From assembly GCF_001423745.1 (NCBI RefSeq), contig NZ_LMPC01000001.1:632833-671565 (forward strand): a DNA stretch of 38,733 nucleotides, written 5' to 3'. Position numbers and translations under genes: made by a program. The stretch comes from Arthrobacter sp. Leaf337 (GTDB lineage: Bacteria; Actinomycetota; Actinomycetes; Actinomycetales; Micrococcaceae). This document shows positions 1 to 8,649 of this stretch, one piece after another. Every line of letters starts with the position of its first letter. Position 1 is the first letter of the stretch. The notes beneath the pieces were generated by a model. That model did not search any database, was not told the origin of the DNA, and worked only from the letters and a program-made list of their open reading frames with translations.

Positions 1-95
1 CGGTGGCGGATGACGGCTTCATTGTCGTCGCTCCGGCCGGTCTCCTTGGCACGGCCCAGGAGGCGGTGCACCAGTTCCTCGTCATCGGCGGTCAG

Positions 96-515
96 CTGCA
101 GGACGACGTCCAGCTTCTGCTCACCGTTGGCGAGGATCTCATCGAGGTAGTCCACCTGCGCGGTGGTGCGCGGGTAACCGTCCAGCAGGAAGCCGTTCTC
201 GACGTCGTCCTCGCTCAGGCGGTCGCGCACCATCTTGTTGGTGACGCTGTCCGGCACGAAATCGCCGGCATCCATGTACTTCTTGGCCTCGACGCCCAGC
301 GGCGTCTGCAGGACGACGTCCAGCTTCTGCTCACCGTTGGCGAGGATCTCATCGAGGTAGTCCACCTGCGCGGTGGTGCGCGGGTAACCGTCCAGCAGGA
401 AGCCGCCGTCGACGTCGTCCTCGCTCAGGCGGTCGCGCACCATCTTGTTGGTGACGCTGTCCGGCACGAAATCGCCGGCATCCATGTACTTCTTGGCCTC
501 GACGCCCGTCCTCGC
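96..515. repeat. 210-bp tandem duplication inside adk
   Basis: Bases 96-305 recur from 306 at an offset of exactly 210 bp. The second unit is interrupted at 507 by the start of a further 91-bp copy. The only differences I see are three bases within 196-199 versus 406-409, which change the encoded Glu-Asn to Asp-Gly. The junction joins GGCGTCT to GCAGGACG with about two bases of shared sequence (CT). 210 is a multiple of three, so this duplication alone would keep frame. Confidence 0.9.
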
Positions 516-598
516 TCAGGCGGTCGCGCACCATCTTGTTGGTGACGCTGTCCGGCACGAAATCGCCGGCATCCATGTACTTCTTGGCCTCGACGCCC
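417..598. repeat. 91-bp tandem duplication inside adk
   Basis: Bases 417-507 and 508-598 are identical 91-bp units running from GTCCTCGCTC to GACGCCC. The same segment also stands at 207-297, so it occurs three times. The bases before the two units are similar (TCGACGTC and TCGACGCCC), which could have mediated slippage. 91 is not a multiple of three, and this unit causes the adk frameshift. Confidence 0.9.
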
Positions 599-731
599 AG
601 CGGCGTCTCACCCTTGACGTTGGCGCGGAAGATATCGCCGGTGGAGATCGCAACGACGCCGAGGCGCTCGGAGATCCGATCTGCCTGCGTTCCCTTGCCT
701 GAACCCGGAGGTCCAATAATCAGCATTCTCG

Positions 732-2042
732 TCATCGCAAAAGCCCTTCGTAGTGACGTTGTTGTAGCTGCGCGTCAATCTGCTTGACCGTTTCCAGGCC
801 CACGCCCACCATGATCAGGATCGAGGTTCCACCGAACGGGAAGTTCTGGTTGGCATTGATCAGGACCAAGGCGACCAGCGGGATCAATGCCACGAAGCCC
901 AGGTAGAGGGCGCCGGGCAGGGTGATCCTGGAAAGGACGTACTGCAGATAGTCCGCCGTCGGCTTACCGGCCCGGATACCCGGGATGAAGCCGCCGTACT
1001 TCTTCATGTTGTCGGAAACCTCTTCAGGATTGAAAGTGATTGCGACATAGAAGTAGGTGAAGAAAACAATCATGGCGAAATAAAGTGCCATGTAGATGGG
1101 GTGGTCACCACGGGTGAGGTTGTTGTTGATCCACTCAACCCACGGTGCCATCTGTTCGCCCTGCTTGGGCTGGTTGAACTGTGAGATCAGGCCCGGCAGG
1201 TACAGCATCGAGGATGCAAAGATGACGGGCACGACGCCGGCCATGTTCACCTTGATGGGGATGTACGTGCTCGTGCCGCCCACAGTGCGCCGGCCGATCA
1301 TTCGCTTGGCGTACTGCACCGGAATGCGGCGCTGGGACTGCTCCACGAAGACCACCAGGGCCACGGTCAGCAGGCCGATGGCCAGGACCATGAAGAAGGT
1401 GCCCGGACCCTGTGAGGTCCAGATGGCACCAAGGGAGGTCGGGAAGCTGGCAGCGATCGAGGTGAAGATGAGCAGCGACATGCCGTTGCCCACGCCCTTC
1501 TCCGTGACGAGCTCGCCCATCCACATGATCAGGCCGGTGCCGGCCGTCAAGGTGATGATGATCAGGATCGTGGTGATGACGCTCGCATCCGGGATGATGT
1601 CCAACTGGCAGTTGGGCAGCAACTGGCCGGAACGTGCCAGCGACACCAGCGTCGTGGCGTTCAGCAGGCCCAGTGCGATGGTCAGGTAACGCGTGTACTG
1701 CGTCAGCTTGGACTGCCCCGACGCGCCCTCTTCGTACAGCTCCTGGAAGCGGGGAATGACCACGCGCAGCAGCTGGACGATGATGCTCGCCGTGATGTAC
1801 GGCATGATGCCCAGGGCGAAGATGGACACCTGTAGCAACGCACCGCCGCTAAACAGATTGACGAGCTGGTAGATCCCGCCCGAGGTCTGACCGCTCTGCA
1901 AGCATTGCTGGACATTCTGGTAGTTCACACCAGGCGAGGGGATGAAGGCACCCAAGCGGAAGATTGTGATGATTCCCAGCGTGAACAACAACTTGCGTCG
2001 CAGATCAGGCGTGCGAAAGGCCCGGCCAAATGCGCTAAGCAA
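732..2042 (-). CDS. secY: preprotein translocase subunit SecY
   Basis: Central channel of the Sec translocon in the cytoplasmic membrane, partner of SecE (encoded at 35213-35497). The product has 436 residues, normal for the family, with about ten hydrophobic segments. The first is near residues 18-37, and the plug/TM2 region ([17 protein letters not shown], then [15 protein letters not shown]) follows at about 62-93. The cytosolic loop [17 protein letters not shown] is also present. The start is TTG at 2042, four bases after a perfect AGGAGG; an in-frame ATG is lacking nearby. A terminator and a candidate promoter lie between rplO and this gene, so secY-adk probably forms its own unit. The stop overlaps the adk ATG. 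Confidence 0.97.
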   Translation of the reverse strand: MLSAFGRAFRTPDLRRKLLFTLGIITIFRLGAFIPSPGVNYQNVQQCLQSGQTSGGIYQLVNLFSGGALLQVSIFALGIMPYITASIIVQLLRVVIPRFQELYEEGASGQSKLTQYTRYLTIALGLLNATTLVSLARSGQLLPNCQLDIIPDASVITTILIIITLTAGTGLIMWMGELVTEKGVGNGMSLLIFTSIAASFPTSLGAIWTSQGPGTFFMVLAIGLLTVALVVFVEQSQRRIPVQYAKRMIGRRTVGGTSTYIPIKVNMAGVVPVIFASSMLYLPGLISQFNQPKQGEQMAPWVEWINNNLTRGDHPIYMALYFAMIVFFTYFYVAITFNPEEVSDNMKKYGGFIPGIRAGKPTADYLQYVLSRITLPGALYLGFVALIPLVALVLINANQNFPFGGTSILIMVGVGLETVKQIDAQLQQRHYEGLLR

Positions 2043-2100
2043 GCGTCCTCCTGATGTGTAAATAAAGTCGTGTGAGATAGGTCAATAAACCCAACAACCG

Positions 2101-2128
2101 AGTCTAACGGGTTGATGCGCCGTGCGAA
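2101..2128 (-). promoter_or_regulatory. candidate promoter of secY-adk
   Basis: On the minus strand TTCGCA (2128-2123) is followed after 16 bases by TAGACT (2106-2101), a good actinobacterial -10 hexamer. It lies after the rplO terminator and about 60 bases before the secY start. TTGACC nearer the gene (about 2079-2084) lacks a well-spaced -10. Inference only. Confidence 0.4.
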
Positions 2129-2150
2129 TAATCGGTGAGGGTCCAAATGA

Positions 2151-2197
2151 GAAAAAACTCCCGGTACGCAGGGCCGAAGCCCCGGGTACCGGGAGTT
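2151..2197 (-). terminator. intrinsic terminator after rplO
   Basis: A perfect 12-bp stem (AACTCCCGGTAC at 2156-2167 with its complement at 2186-2197) is followed on the minus strand by a run of T (2157-2152). It stands 33 bases after the rplO stop and separates the spc operon from secY-adk. Confidence 0.85.
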
Positions 2198-2229
2198 CCT
2201 ACAACGAGCGTATGCTCCGCCGCCTCTTG

Positions 2230-2724
2230 TTAGAGGGCGGTGGTGCTTCCGCCTGCTGCTGCAATCTTTTCTGCGGCGCTGGCCGAGAATGCGTGGGCGG
2301 TGACGTCAACCTTGACGGTGATGTCGCCGGTGCCCAGCACCTTGACGGGCTGGTTCTTGCGAACGGCACCCTTTTCGACCAGGTTCTCCACGGTGACTGC
2401 GCCACCTTCCGGGAACAGCTCGTTGAGCTTGTCCAGGTTTACAACCTGGAACTCAACCCGGAACGGGTTCTTGAAGCCGCGCAGCTTCGGCAGGCGCATG
2501 TGCAGCGGCAGCTGGCCGCCGGCAAAGCCAGCCTTGATCTGGTAGCGGGCCTTCGTACCCTTGGTACCGCGACCAGCGGTCTTACCCTTGGAACCTTCAC
2601 CACGACCAACACGGGTCTTGGCGGTCTTGGCACCCGGGGCGGGACGCAGGTGGTGAACCTTCAGTGCGTTCTGCTTGTCAGCAGCGGCGCCCTGTGCCTT
2701 TTCGGCGGTGTTCTTCTCTGCCAT
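2230..2724 (-). CDS. rplO: 50S ribosomal protein L15
   Basis: Large-subunit protein that joins late in assembly. The 164-residue product shows the L15 signature: glycine/lysine-rich [20 protein letters not shown] near residues 37-57, then [19 protein letters not shown] near 67-85. The first 25 residues ([18 protein letters not shown]) are an extension common in actinobacteria. The ATG at 2724 directly follows the rpmD stop. It is the last gene of the spc operon here, followed by an intrinsic terminator, whereas in many bacteria secY continues the same transcript. Confidence 0.97.
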   Translation of the reverse strand: MAEKNTAEKAQGAAADKQNALKVHHLRPAPGAKTAKTRVGRGEGSKGKTAGRGTKGTKARYQIKAGFAGGQLPLHMRLPKLRGFKNPFRVEFQVVNLDKLNELFPEGGAVTVENLVEKGAVRKNQPVKVLGTGDITVKVDVTAHAFSASAAEKIAAAGGSTTAL

Positions 2725-2931
2725 TTACTTCGCCTCCTCTACCTTTACCAGGTGCGGAACCGTGTTGAGCATTCCGACGGTCACGGCATCGGCGGTGCGG
2801 ACAACGGTGTGTCCGATCCGCTTCAGGCCGAGGGACCGAAGGGTGTCGCGCTGGTTCTGCTTGCCGCCAATGGCGGACTTGATCTGAGTGATCTCCAACT
2901 GAGTGTCGGAGGGAATCAGGTTCTTAGCCAC
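2725..2931 (-). CDS. rpmD: 50S ribosomal protein L30
   Basis: Small large-subunit protein of 68 residues. The family core is visible as [20 protein letters not shown] followed by [12 protein letters not shown], the ferredoxin-like strand-helix pair expected of L30. It is nested tightly between rpsE (stop at 2935, three bases upstream) and rplO (start immediately after the stop), consistent with coupled translation in the spc operon. The ATG at 2931 gives the normal family length apart from a short lead of about eight residues. Confidence 0.95.
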   Translation of the reverse strand: MAKNLIPSDTQLEITQIKSAIGGKQNQRDTLRSLGLKRIGHTVVRTADAVTVGMLNTVPHLVKVEEAK

Positions 2932-2934
2932 GAC

Positions 2935-3645
2935 TCAGACACCTGCCTTCTGGTTCATGAGTGCCTTCACCATTGCGGCCGGAGCGATCTCGTCGAGCGG
3001 GAGGCCGCGGCGTGCTGCCACTGCTGCCGGCTCTTCGAGGCGCTTCAGTGCATCAACGGTCGCGTGAACGATGTTGATGGCGTTGGAGGAACCGAGCGAC
3101 TTGGAGAGGATGTCGTGGATGCCCACGCACTCCAGTACTGCACGGACCGGACCACCGGCGATAACACCGGTACCGGCGGAAGCCGGACGCAGCATAACGA
3201 CGCCTGCAGCGGCTTCACCCTGAACGCGGTGCGGGATGGTGCTGCCGATGCGGGGAACGCGGAAGAAGGACTTCTTGGCCTCTTCAACGCCCTTCGCGAT
3301 GGCGGCGGGAACTTCCTTGGCCTTGCCGTAGCCGACGCCGACCATACCGTTGCCGTCACCGACGACGACGAGTGCGGTGAAGCTGAAGCGACGACCACCC
3401 TTGACGACCTTGGAAACGCGGTTGATGGTTACAACGCGCTCTACGAACTGGCTCTTTTCGGCTTCGCGGCCACCATCGCGGCCACCACGGCCACCACGGT
3501 CGCCACGGCCCTGGCCGCGGTCGCCACGCTCGCCACGACGAGCGCCACCACGGCGGTCGTCAGTGGTAGCAGGCGCAGCGGTCTCAGTTGCCGGAGCAGC
3601 TACAGCTTCAGTCACCTGAATGTCCTTTTCGTTATTTTCGGTCAC
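2935..3645 (-). CDS. rpsE: 30S ribosomal protein S5 with basic N-terminal extension
   Basis: Small-subunit protein at the mRNA entry side, linked to decoding accuracy. The product has 236 residues, long for S5 (about 166 in E. coli). The core starts near residue 64 ([21 protein letters not shown]) and includes [27 protein letters not shown]. The extra N-terminus is an acidic/alanine stretch followed at residues 31-60 by an arginine-glycine-aspartate low-complexity segment. The start is GTG at 3645, overlapping the rplR stop by four bases (GTGA). Such extensions occur in high-GC actinobacteria; their role is not known to me. Confidence 0.97.
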   Translation of the reverse strand: MTENNEKDIQVTEAVAAPATETAAPATTDDRRGGARRGERGDRGQGRGDRGGRGGRDGGREAEKSQFVERVVTINRVSKVVKGGRRFSFTALVVVGDGNGMVGVGYGKAKEVPAAIAKGVEEAKKSFFRVPRIGSTIPHRVQGEAAAGVVMLRPASAGTGVIAGGPVRAVLECVGIHDILSKSLGSSNAINIVHATVDALKRLEEPAAVAARRGLPLDEIAPAAMVKALMNQKAGV

Positions 3646-4025
3646 AGTGACAGCCCACCTTCACGTGCGCCGTCAGCGACGGCGGCGATCCGGCCGTGGT
3701 ACTTGTTACCACCGCGGTCGAAGACAACTGCTTCGATACCGGCAGCCTTGGCACGCTCGGCGACGAGCTCGCCAACGCGCTTGGCCTTGGCGGTCTTGTC
3801 ACCGTCGAATGCACGAAGGTCGGCTTCCAGAGTGGACGCGCTCGCTACGGTCAGGCCCTTGCTGTCATCGACAACCTGGACGAATACGTGGCGTGCGGAA
3901 CGGTTGACGACCAGACGCGGGCGTACAGCCGTACCGGAGATGCGCTTGCGGATACGAAGCTGGCGGCGGCTGCGCTGGGCAGACTTGCTCTTGTTCGTAC
4001 GCTTCTTGTTAATTGAGATGGCCAT
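3642..4025 (-). CDS. rplR: 50S ribosomal protein L18
   Basis: 5S rRNA-binding protein that, with L5 and L25/CTC, forms the 5S RNP of the central protuberance. The product has 127 residues. Recognisable are the basic N-terminus ([20 protein letters not shown]), the [20 protein letters not shown] strand region, and the C-terminal [24 protein letters not shown]. The ATG at 4025 follows the rplF stop by two bases and its own stop overlaps the rpsE GTG. Confidence 0.97.
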   Translation of the reverse strand: MAISINKKRTNKSKSAQRSRRQLRIRKRISGTAVRPRLVVNRSARHVFVQVVDDSKGLTVASASTLEADLRAFDGDKTAKAKRVGELVAERAKAAGIEAVVFDRGGNKYHGRIAAVADGAREGGLSL

Positions 4026-4027
4026 GG

Positions 4028-4564
4028 TTACTTACCAGCCTTTCCGACCTTGCGGCGGATGACTTCGCCGGCGTAGCGGATGCCCTTGCCCTTATAGGGG
4101 TCCGGCTTCCGCAGCTTGCGAATGTTGGCAGCAACCTCGCCGACCTGCTGCTTGGAGATACCTGAAACAGAGAGCTTGGTCGGGGTCTCTACTGCAAAGG
4201 TGATGCCGTTCGGTGCCGAGACGTTGACCGGGTGGCTGTAGCCCAGAGCGAACTCCAGGTCAGAACCCTTGGCCTGGACGCGGTAACCGGTACCGACAAT
4301 CTCAAGCTTCTTCTCGTAGCCTGCGGTGACACCCTGGATCATGTTGGCGATCAGGGTGCGGGTCAGGCCGTGCAGCGAACGTGAGGCGCGCTCGTCGTTC
4401 GGGCGGGCGACAGTCAGGGTGCCATCTTCCAGGGTGACCTCGATCGGGCTGGCCACAGTGTGGCTCAGCTCGCCTTTGGAACCCTTGACGCTGACGACAG
4501 AGCCGTCAACCTTGACCTCAACGCCGGCAGGAACGGTGATGGGGAGACGTCCAATACGTGACAT
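4028..4564 (-). CDS. rplF: 50S ribosomal protein L6
   Basis: Large-subunit protein near the factor-binding site. The product has 178 residues, standard length, with two tandem L6 folds: [15 protein letters not shown] at the start, and the C-terminal signature [18 protein letters not shown] near 152-170. Its position between rpsH and rplR is the canonical spc order. The ATG at 4564 is preceded by a GGAAAGGAAG-type ribosome-binding region in the 18-base gap after rpsH. Confidence 0.97.
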   Translation of the reverse strand: MSRIGRLPITVPAGVEVKVDGSVVSVKGSKGELSHTVASPIEVTLEDGTLTVARPNDERASRSLHGLTRTLIANMIQGVTAGYEKKLEIVGTGYRVQAKGSDLEFALGYSHPVNVSAPNGITFAVETPTKLSVSGISKQQVGEVAANIRKLRKPDPYKGKGIRYAGEVIRRKVGKAGK

Positions 4565-4582
4565 TATTCTCTTCCTTTCCCG

Positions 4583-4981
4583 TTACCAGACGTAAGCGAG
4601 GACTTCGCCGCCCACGCCCTTCTTGCCGGCCTGCTTGTCAGTCAAGAGGCCGGAAGAGGTGGACAGGATTGCGACACCCAGGCCACCGAGCACGTGCGGC
4701 AGGTTGGTGGACTTCGCGTAAACACGGAGTCCCGGCTTGGAAATACGACGAACGCCAGCGATTGAACGCTCGCGGTTCGGACCGAACTTGAGCTCGAGGG
4801 TCAGCTTCTTGCCAACCTCAGCGTCTTCTTCTTTCCAGGAGGCGATGTAACCTTCAGCCTTCAGGATGTCGGCAACGCGTGCCTTGAGCTTGCTGTACGG
4901 CATAGTCACGGTGTCGTGGTATGCCGAGTTTGCGTTGCGCAGACGCGTAAGCATGTCTGCGACGGGATCTGTCATGGTCAT
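4583..4981 (-). CDS. rpsH: 30S ribosomal protein S8
   Basis: Primary 16S rRNA-binding protein; in E. coli it also represses translation of the spc mRNA. The product has 132 residues, with [15 protein letters not shown] at the N-terminus and [26 protein letters not shown] at the end. The start is ATG at 4981; a second in-frame ATG is two codons on. A ribosome-binding GAGGAAGG (5002-4995) is 13 bases away, but a four-base stem GGGC/GCCC between it and the ATG may shorten the effective distance. rpsN, usually found between rplE and rpsH, is absent here. Confidence 0.97.
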   Translation of the reverse strand: MTMTDPVADMLTRLRNANSAYHDTVTMPYSKLKARVADILKAEGYIASWKEEDAEVGKKLTLELKFGPNRERSIAGVRRISKPGLRVYAKSTNLPHVLGGLGVAILSTSSGLLTDKQAGKKGVGGEVLAYVW

Positions 4982-5015
4982 GTTGGGCTCTTGCCCTTCC
5001 TCATAACGGTTTCCG

Positions 5016-5045
5016 CCCTGCCATCCCCGTGGGGACGCGGCAAGG
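5016..5045 (-). other. hairpin in the rplE-rpsH gap, where rpsN usually lies
   Basis: The 86-base gap between rplE and rpsH is too short for S14 (at least 61 codons). It holds a stem of CCTTGCC with GGCAGGG (one G-T pair) enclosing an inner TCCC/GGGA stem. There is no T-run, so it is not a terminator. Whether S8 or L5 binds it is unknown; this is only a structural observation. Confidence 0.45.
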
Positions 5046-5067
5046 CCGGACCTTCTATGTAGCTAGA

Positions 5068-5649
5068 TTAAGCTTCGGTCTTGAACGGGAAACCAAGCGC
5101 CTTGAGCAGCGCGCGGCCTTCGTCGTCGGTCTTGGCAGTGGTCACGACGGTGATGTCCATACCGCGAACGCGGTCGATGGAATCCTGGTCGATCTCGTGG
5201 AACATAACCTGCTCGGTCAGACCGAAGGTGTAGTTGCCGTTGCCATCAAACTGCTTGCCGCTGAGGCCCCGGAAGTCACGGATACGCGGCAGTGCCAGCG
5301 TTACCAGACGGTCCAGGAATTCCCACATGCGGTCTCCACGCAGAGTTGCGTGTGCACCGATGGGCATGCCTTCGCGCAGCTTGAACTGTGCGATCGACTT
5401 GCGGGCCTTGGTTACCTGCGGCTTCTGACCGGTGATCAGGGTGAGATCGCGGACAGCGCCGTCGATCAGCTTGGAGTCCTTGGCGGCATCTCCAACACCC
5501 ATGTTCACAACGACCTTGACCAGACGGGGAACCTGGTTGACGTTTTCGTACTTGAATTCCTCGATGAGCGTGCTCTTGATGGAATCCGCGTACTTGGTCT
5601 TCAGACGAGGAACGATCTTGCTTGCCGGAGTCTCGAGAGTCTCAGTCAT
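5068..5649 (-). CDS. rplE: 50S ribosomal protein L5
   Basis: 5S rRNA-binding protein of the central protuberance that contacts the P-site tRNA. The product has 193 residues. Family blocks are [42 protein letters not shown] and [12 protein letters not shown], with the C-terminal [18 protein letters not shown]. The first 14 residues ([14 protein letters not shown]) are a short lineage extension. The ATG at 5649 shares one base with the rplX TAA stop (TAATG), so the pair is translationally coupled. rpsH follows after an 86-base gap. Confidence 0.97.
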   Translation of the reverse strand: MTETLETPASKIVPRLKTKYADSIKSTLIEEFKYENVNQVPRLVKVVVNMGVGDAAKDSKLIDGAVRDLTLITGQKPQVTKARKSIAQFKLREGMPIGAHATLRGDRMWEFLDRLVTLALPRIRDFRGLSGKQFDGNGNYTFGLTEQVMFHEIDQDSIDRVRGMDITVVTTAKTDDEGRALLKALGFPFKTEA

Positions 5650-6008
5650 TAGATGTCCTTCCCGGAGCTCTTGGCCACGCGTACGCGCACTTCACGCTGC
5701 TTGCCGTTGCGCTCAACGGTCTCGGTACGGAAACCGACGCGAGTGGGCTTCTTGGTGGAGGGGTCAACCAGGGCCACGTTGGAGATGTGGATGGAAGCCT
5801 CAACGACCTCGATGCCACCGGTCTTGGTGCCGCGCTGCGACTGACCGACCTTGGTGTGCTTGGTTACGCGGTTAATGCCTTCAACCAACACGCGGTTGGT
5901 ATCCGGGAATACGCGCAGAACCTTGCCCTGCTTGCCCTTGTCGCCGCCGCGCTCAGCCTTGGCGCCAGTGATGACCTGAACGAGGTCACCCTTTTTGATC
6001 TTAGCCAT
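5649..6008 (-). CDS. rplX: 50S ribosomal protein L24
   Basis: Assembly-initiating large-subunit protein near the exit tunnel. The product has 119 residues. The N-terminal KOW motif is visible ([20 protein letters not shown], then [22 protein letters not shown]), followed by [19 protein letters not shown] and the basic C-terminus. The ATG at 6008 is three bases after the rplN stop; its own stop overlaps the rplE start. Canonical second gene of the spc operon. Confidence 0.97.
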   Translation of the reverse strand: MAKIKKGDLVQVITGAKAERGGDKGKQGKVLRVFPDTNRVLVEGINRVTKHTKVGQSQRGTKTGGIEVVEASIHISNVALVDPSTKKPTRVGFRTETVERNGKQREVRVRVAKSSGKDI

Positions 6009-6011
6009 GGA

Positions 6012-6380
6012 CTAGAGCACCTCCGGAGCCAGAGAAACGATCTTCATGAACTTCTTGTCACGAAGTTCACGACCAACCGGTCCGAAGATACGGGTACCGC
6101 GGGGGTCACCGTCGTTCTTCAGGATCACAGCTGCGTTCTCGTCAAACTTGATGTAGGAACCATCCGCACGGCGGCGTTCCTTCTTGGTACGGACGATGAC
6201 AGCCTTGACGACATCGCCCTTCTTTACGTTGCCGCCCGGAATTGCGTCCTTGACGGTAGCGACGATGACGTCGCCAATGCCTGCGTAGCGACGGCCAGAT
6301 CCACCGAGAACGCGAATGGTAAGGATTTCCTTAGCACCCGTGTTGTCGGCGACCTTGAGTCGCGACTCCTGCTGAATCAC
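6012..6380 (-). CDS. rplN: 50S ribosomal protein L14
   Basis: Large-subunit interface protein, 122 residues as in E. coli. It matches the family along its whole length: [19 protein letters not shown] at the start, [21 protein letters not shown], and the end [19 protein letters not shown]. The start is GTG at 6380 with AAGGAG seven bases ahead. It opens the spc operon after a terminator and a leader of more than 300 bases, so this is a true transcription-unit boundary and not a continuation of the S10 operon. Confidence 0.97.
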   Translation of the reverse strand: MIQQESRLKVADNTGAKEILTIRVLGGSGRRYAGIGDVIVATVKDAIPGGNVKKGDVVKAVIVRTKKERRRADGSYIKFDENAAVILKNDGDPRGTRIFGPVGRELRDKKFMKIVSLAPEVL

Positions 6381-6697
6381 TATTTACTCCTTGCGTCGCG
6401 CTGGTTCTCAGACCGAAAATCTTCCTACGGAATGAGCCTTGCGGAACGGTTGATCGGGGTGTCTCTTGACCTGCCTGGATTTTGCCAGACCAGGCCTAAA
6501 CTCCCGTGCCAAAAACATTTGCTTCCCAGGCGATTCCGACGGATCGGGGCGCAAGGGGGCACTATGCCGTGGCACGATTGTTTACGAGGTTGATGACGGC
6601 GCACGAACGGCGCCATACAAACTCAAAATCTTAGCACGTTTTGGGCGAATCCCCATATCACAGCCCGGGCGCCGGCGCAGGCAGGCCCGCACACGGA
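6381..6697 (-). promoter_or_regulatory. spc operon leader and promoter region
   Basis: This 317-base gene-free stretch separates the rpsQ terminator from rplN. TAAGAT at 6633-6628 is a plausible minus-strand -10 box, though no good -35 stands 17-18 bases upstream. A 6-bp hairpin GCCTGG/CCAGGC lies at 6473-6495 without a T-run. I see no open frame with coding character. The arrangement implies a separately regulated spc transcript with a leader of roughly 240 bases. Confidence 0.35.
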
Positions 6698-6732
6698 GAA
6701 ACCCCCGCTCCCATAAAGGGAACGGGGGTTTC
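6698..6732 (-). terminator. intrinsic terminator after rpsQ (end of S10 operon)
   Basis: A 15-bp arm GAAACCCCCGCTCCC (6698-6712) pairs with 6718-6732 with one mismatch and a five-base loop. The A/T-rich stem base gives T residues on either strand. It begins 18 bases after the rpsQ stop. Confidence 0.8.
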
Positions 6733-6749
6733 TTGCATTTCTGCAGGTG

Positions 6750-7058
6750 CTACTTGGCCTTCTCGAGGATCTCGACCAGACGCCACCGCTTGGTAGCGGA
6801 GAGCGGCCGGGTCTCGGCGAGGAGCACGAGGTCGCCGATGCCGGCGCTGTTCTCTTCGTCGTGTGCCTTGATCTTGGCGTTGCGGCGGATGACCTTGCCG
6901 TAGAGGGCGTGCTTCACGCGGTCTTCGACCTGGACAACGATGGTCTTTTCCATCTTGTCCGAGACGACGTAGCCGCGCTTCGTCTTACGGTAACCGCGCT
7001 CGTCAGCCTTGGCTGCGTCGGAAACAGTTTCCGTCACGTTCTCGTCCTTTTCACTCAC
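6750..7058 (-). CDS. rpsQ: 30S ribosomal protein S17
   Basis: Primary 16S rRNA-binding protein. The product has 102 residues: a charged N-terminal extension of about 22 residues, then the OB-fold core [34 protein letters not shown] and the signature [19 protein letters not shown]. The start is GTG at 7058, overlapping the rpmC stop by four bases (GTGA). It closes the S10 operon and is followed by an intrinsic terminator. Confidence 0.97.
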   Translation of the reverse strand: MSEKDENVTETVSDAAKADERGYRKTKRGYVVSDKMEKTIVVQVEDRVKHALYGKVIRRNAKIKAHDEENSAGIGDLVLLAETRPLSATKRWRLVEILEKAK

Positions 7059-7384
7059 TTGGCGTCCTCCTCGGTCTCAACCGTTTCAGCCTTGTCAGCC
7101 TTCTTGGTTGCAGCCTTCTTGGACTTCTTTTCTTCCTTGGCTTCCACAACCGGTGCGGCAACCTCGGCACGAATGCCCAGCTCGCGCTCACGGAGAACGG
7201 TGTAGATGCGGGCGATGTCCTTCTTTACCGCGCGCAGACGACCGTGATTCTCCAGCTGACCGGTGGCGGACTGGAAACGCAGGTTGAACAGCTCTTCCTT
7301 AGCCTTGCGGAGTTCTTCAACGAGACGCTCGTTGTCGAAACCGTCCAGCTGCGCGGATGCAAGTTCCTTGGATCCTACTGCCAT
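7055..7384 (-). CDS. rpmC: 50S ribosomal protein L29 with charged C-terminal tail
   Basis: Protein beside the exit tunnel that docks trigger factor and SRP. The product has 109 residues, against about 63-70 in most bacteria. The two-helix core ends near residue 70 ([11 protein letters not shown]... [26 protein letters not shown]... [14 protein letters not shown]). The remaining tail is lysine/glutamate/alanine-rich, low in complexity and probably disordered. The ATG at 7384 follows the rplP TAG by two bases and its TGA overlaps the rpsQ GTG. Confidence 0.96.
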   Translation of the reverse strand: MAVGSKELASAQLDGFDNERLVEELRKAKEELFNLRFQSATGQLENHGRLRAVKKDIARIYTVLRERELGIRAEVAAPVVEAKEEKKSKKAATKKADKAETVETEEDAK

Positions 7385-7386
7385 TT

Positions 7387-7803
7387 CTACTCACCACCTT
7401 CGCGACGCACAATGCGTGCCTTCAACGGCAGCTTGTGGATTGCCAGGCGCAGTGCCTCGCGAGCTACCTCTTCACTGACACCGGAGAGTTCGAAGAGAAC
7501 CCGGCCCGGCTTGACGTTTGAGACCCACCATTCCGGAGAACCCTTACCGGAACCCATGCGGGTTTCAGCAGGCTTCTTCGTCAGCGGACGGTCCGGGTAG
7601 ATGTTGATCCAGACCTTGCCGCCACGCTTGATGTGGCGGGTCATCGCGATACGGGCAGACTCGATCTGACGGTTGGTGACGTATGCCGGGCTCAGAGCCT
7701 GGATACCCCACTCGCCGAAGGAGACCTTGGTGCCGCCCGTGGCAGCGCCGGAACGACCCGGGTGGTGCTGCTTACGGTGCTTGACTCGACGTGGGATAAG
7801 CAT
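7387..7803 (-). CDS. rplP: 50S ribosomal protein L16
   Basis: Large-subunit protein at the A-site side that helps order the peptidyl-transferase region. The product has 138 residues, normal length. Family motifs are [15 protein letters not shown] at the start, [20 protein letters not shown], and [20 protein letters not shown]. The ATG at 7803 abuts the rpsC stop. Order rpsC-rplP-rpmC-rpsQ is canonical. Confidence 0.97.
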   Translation of the reverse strand: MLIPRRVKHRKQHHPGRSGAATGGTKVSFGEWGIQALSPAYVTNRQIESARIAMTRHIKRGGKVWINIYPDRPLTKKPAETRMGSGKGSPEWWVSNVKPGRVLFELSGVSEEVAREALRLAIHKLPLKARIVRREGGE

Positions 7804-8649
7804 TTAAGCCTGTCCTCCTTCTACTGCCTGTGCCGGCGCGGCAGAAGCTGCTTCAGCTGCCGGAGCTTCGGCAGCAGGTGCTGCCTCGGCTGCCGGACGG
7901 TCGGTACGACGGCGGCGGTCACCACGGTCAGCGCCACCCGGGCGGCCCGGGCGATCGCTGGCACCACGGCCGCGGGACGGAGCAGCAGCTGCCTGCTGAG
8001 CCAGTTCCTTGGAGGTGACGTCACCCTTGTAGATCCAGACCTTCACGCCGATGCGGCCGAAGGTGGTCTTGGCTTCGTAGAAGCCGTAGTCGATGTTCGC
8101 GCGGAGGGTGTGCAGGGGCACACGGCCTTCGCGGTAGAACTCCGAGCGGGACATTTCAGCGCCACCCAGTCGACCGGAGCAAGCGATACGGATGCCCTTG
8201 GCACCAGCGCGCTGTGCGGACTGCATTGCCTTCTTCATTGCACGGCGGAATGCCACGCGGGAAGTCAGCTGCTCTGCAACGCCCTGGGCAACAAGCTGTG
8301 CTTCCATCTCGGGGTTCTTGACCTCGAGGATGTTCAGCTGAACCTGCTTGCCGGTGAGCTTTTCGAGCTCGCCGCGGATGCGGTCTGCTTCAGCACCGCG
8401 GCGGCCGATGACGATGCCCGGACGTGCCGTGTGGATATCCACACGGACACGGTCGCGGGTGCGCTCGATTTCAACCTTGGCGATACCGGCGCGCTCCATG
8501 CCCGTGGACATGAGCTGGCGGATACGGATGTCTTCGCGAACGAAGTCCTTGTACCGCTGGCCGGCCTTGGTGCTGTCAGCAAACCAGTGCGATACGTGAT
8601 CGGTGGTGATGCCGAGTCGGAACCCGTGCGGGTTAACTTTCTGTCCCAC
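7804..8649 (-). CDS. rpsC: 30S ribosomal protein S3
   Basis: Small-subunit head protein lining the mRNA entry tunnel, with helicase-like contact to mRNA. The product has 281 residues. [14 protein letters not shown] opens the protein, the KH-2 motif region [15 protein letters not shown] lies near 80-94, and the S3 C-terminal domain with [12 protein letters not shown] follows. From about residue 225 the tail is first arginine/glycine-rich and then almost pure alanine/glutamate/proline. The start is GTG at 8649; the rplV TAA immediately precedes it. Confidence 0.97.
   Translation of the reverse strand: MGQKVNPHGFRLGITTDHVSHWFADSTKAGQRYKDFVREDIRIRQLMSTGMERAGIAKVEIERTRDRVRVDIHTARPGIVIGRRGAEADRIRGELEKLTGKQVQLNILEVKNPEMEAQLVAQGVAEQLTSRVAFRRAMKKAMQSAQRAGAKGIRIACSGRLGGAEMSRSEFYREGRVPLHTLRANIDYGFYEAKTTFGRIGVKVWIYKGDVTSKELAQQAAAAPSRGRGASDRPGRPGGADRGDRRRRTDRPAAEAAPAAEAPAAEAASAAPAQAVEGGQA

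Larger units (their letters stand above)
1..735 (-). pseudogene. adk: adenylate kinase, frame broken by tandem duplications and cut by the window edge
   Basis: Adenylate kinase (ATP + AMP = 2 ADP, cytosolic). The ATG at 735 overlaps the secY stop by four bases (ATGA), so the two are translationally coupled. The first 76 residues are normal: the P-loop GPPGSGKGT is at residues 8-16, followed by STGDIFR and [12 protein letters not shown]. At 508/507 the reading re-enters a second copy of bases already read, in another frame, and runs to a stop near 349, giving a 128-residue product without lid or C-terminal core. Removing 301 bp (210 + 91) restores one frame through [11 protein letters not shown] and [14 protein letters not shown] to base 1. 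About 45 C-terminal residues should lie beyond the window. adk is normally essential, so either the duplications are an assembly artefact or an intact copy exists elsewhere. Confidence 0.85.

Noticed and set aside
96..598. Repeated segments at the left end considered as a CRISPR array.
   Set aside because: Units are 91-210 bp, lie head to tail without unique spacers and are adk coding sequence.
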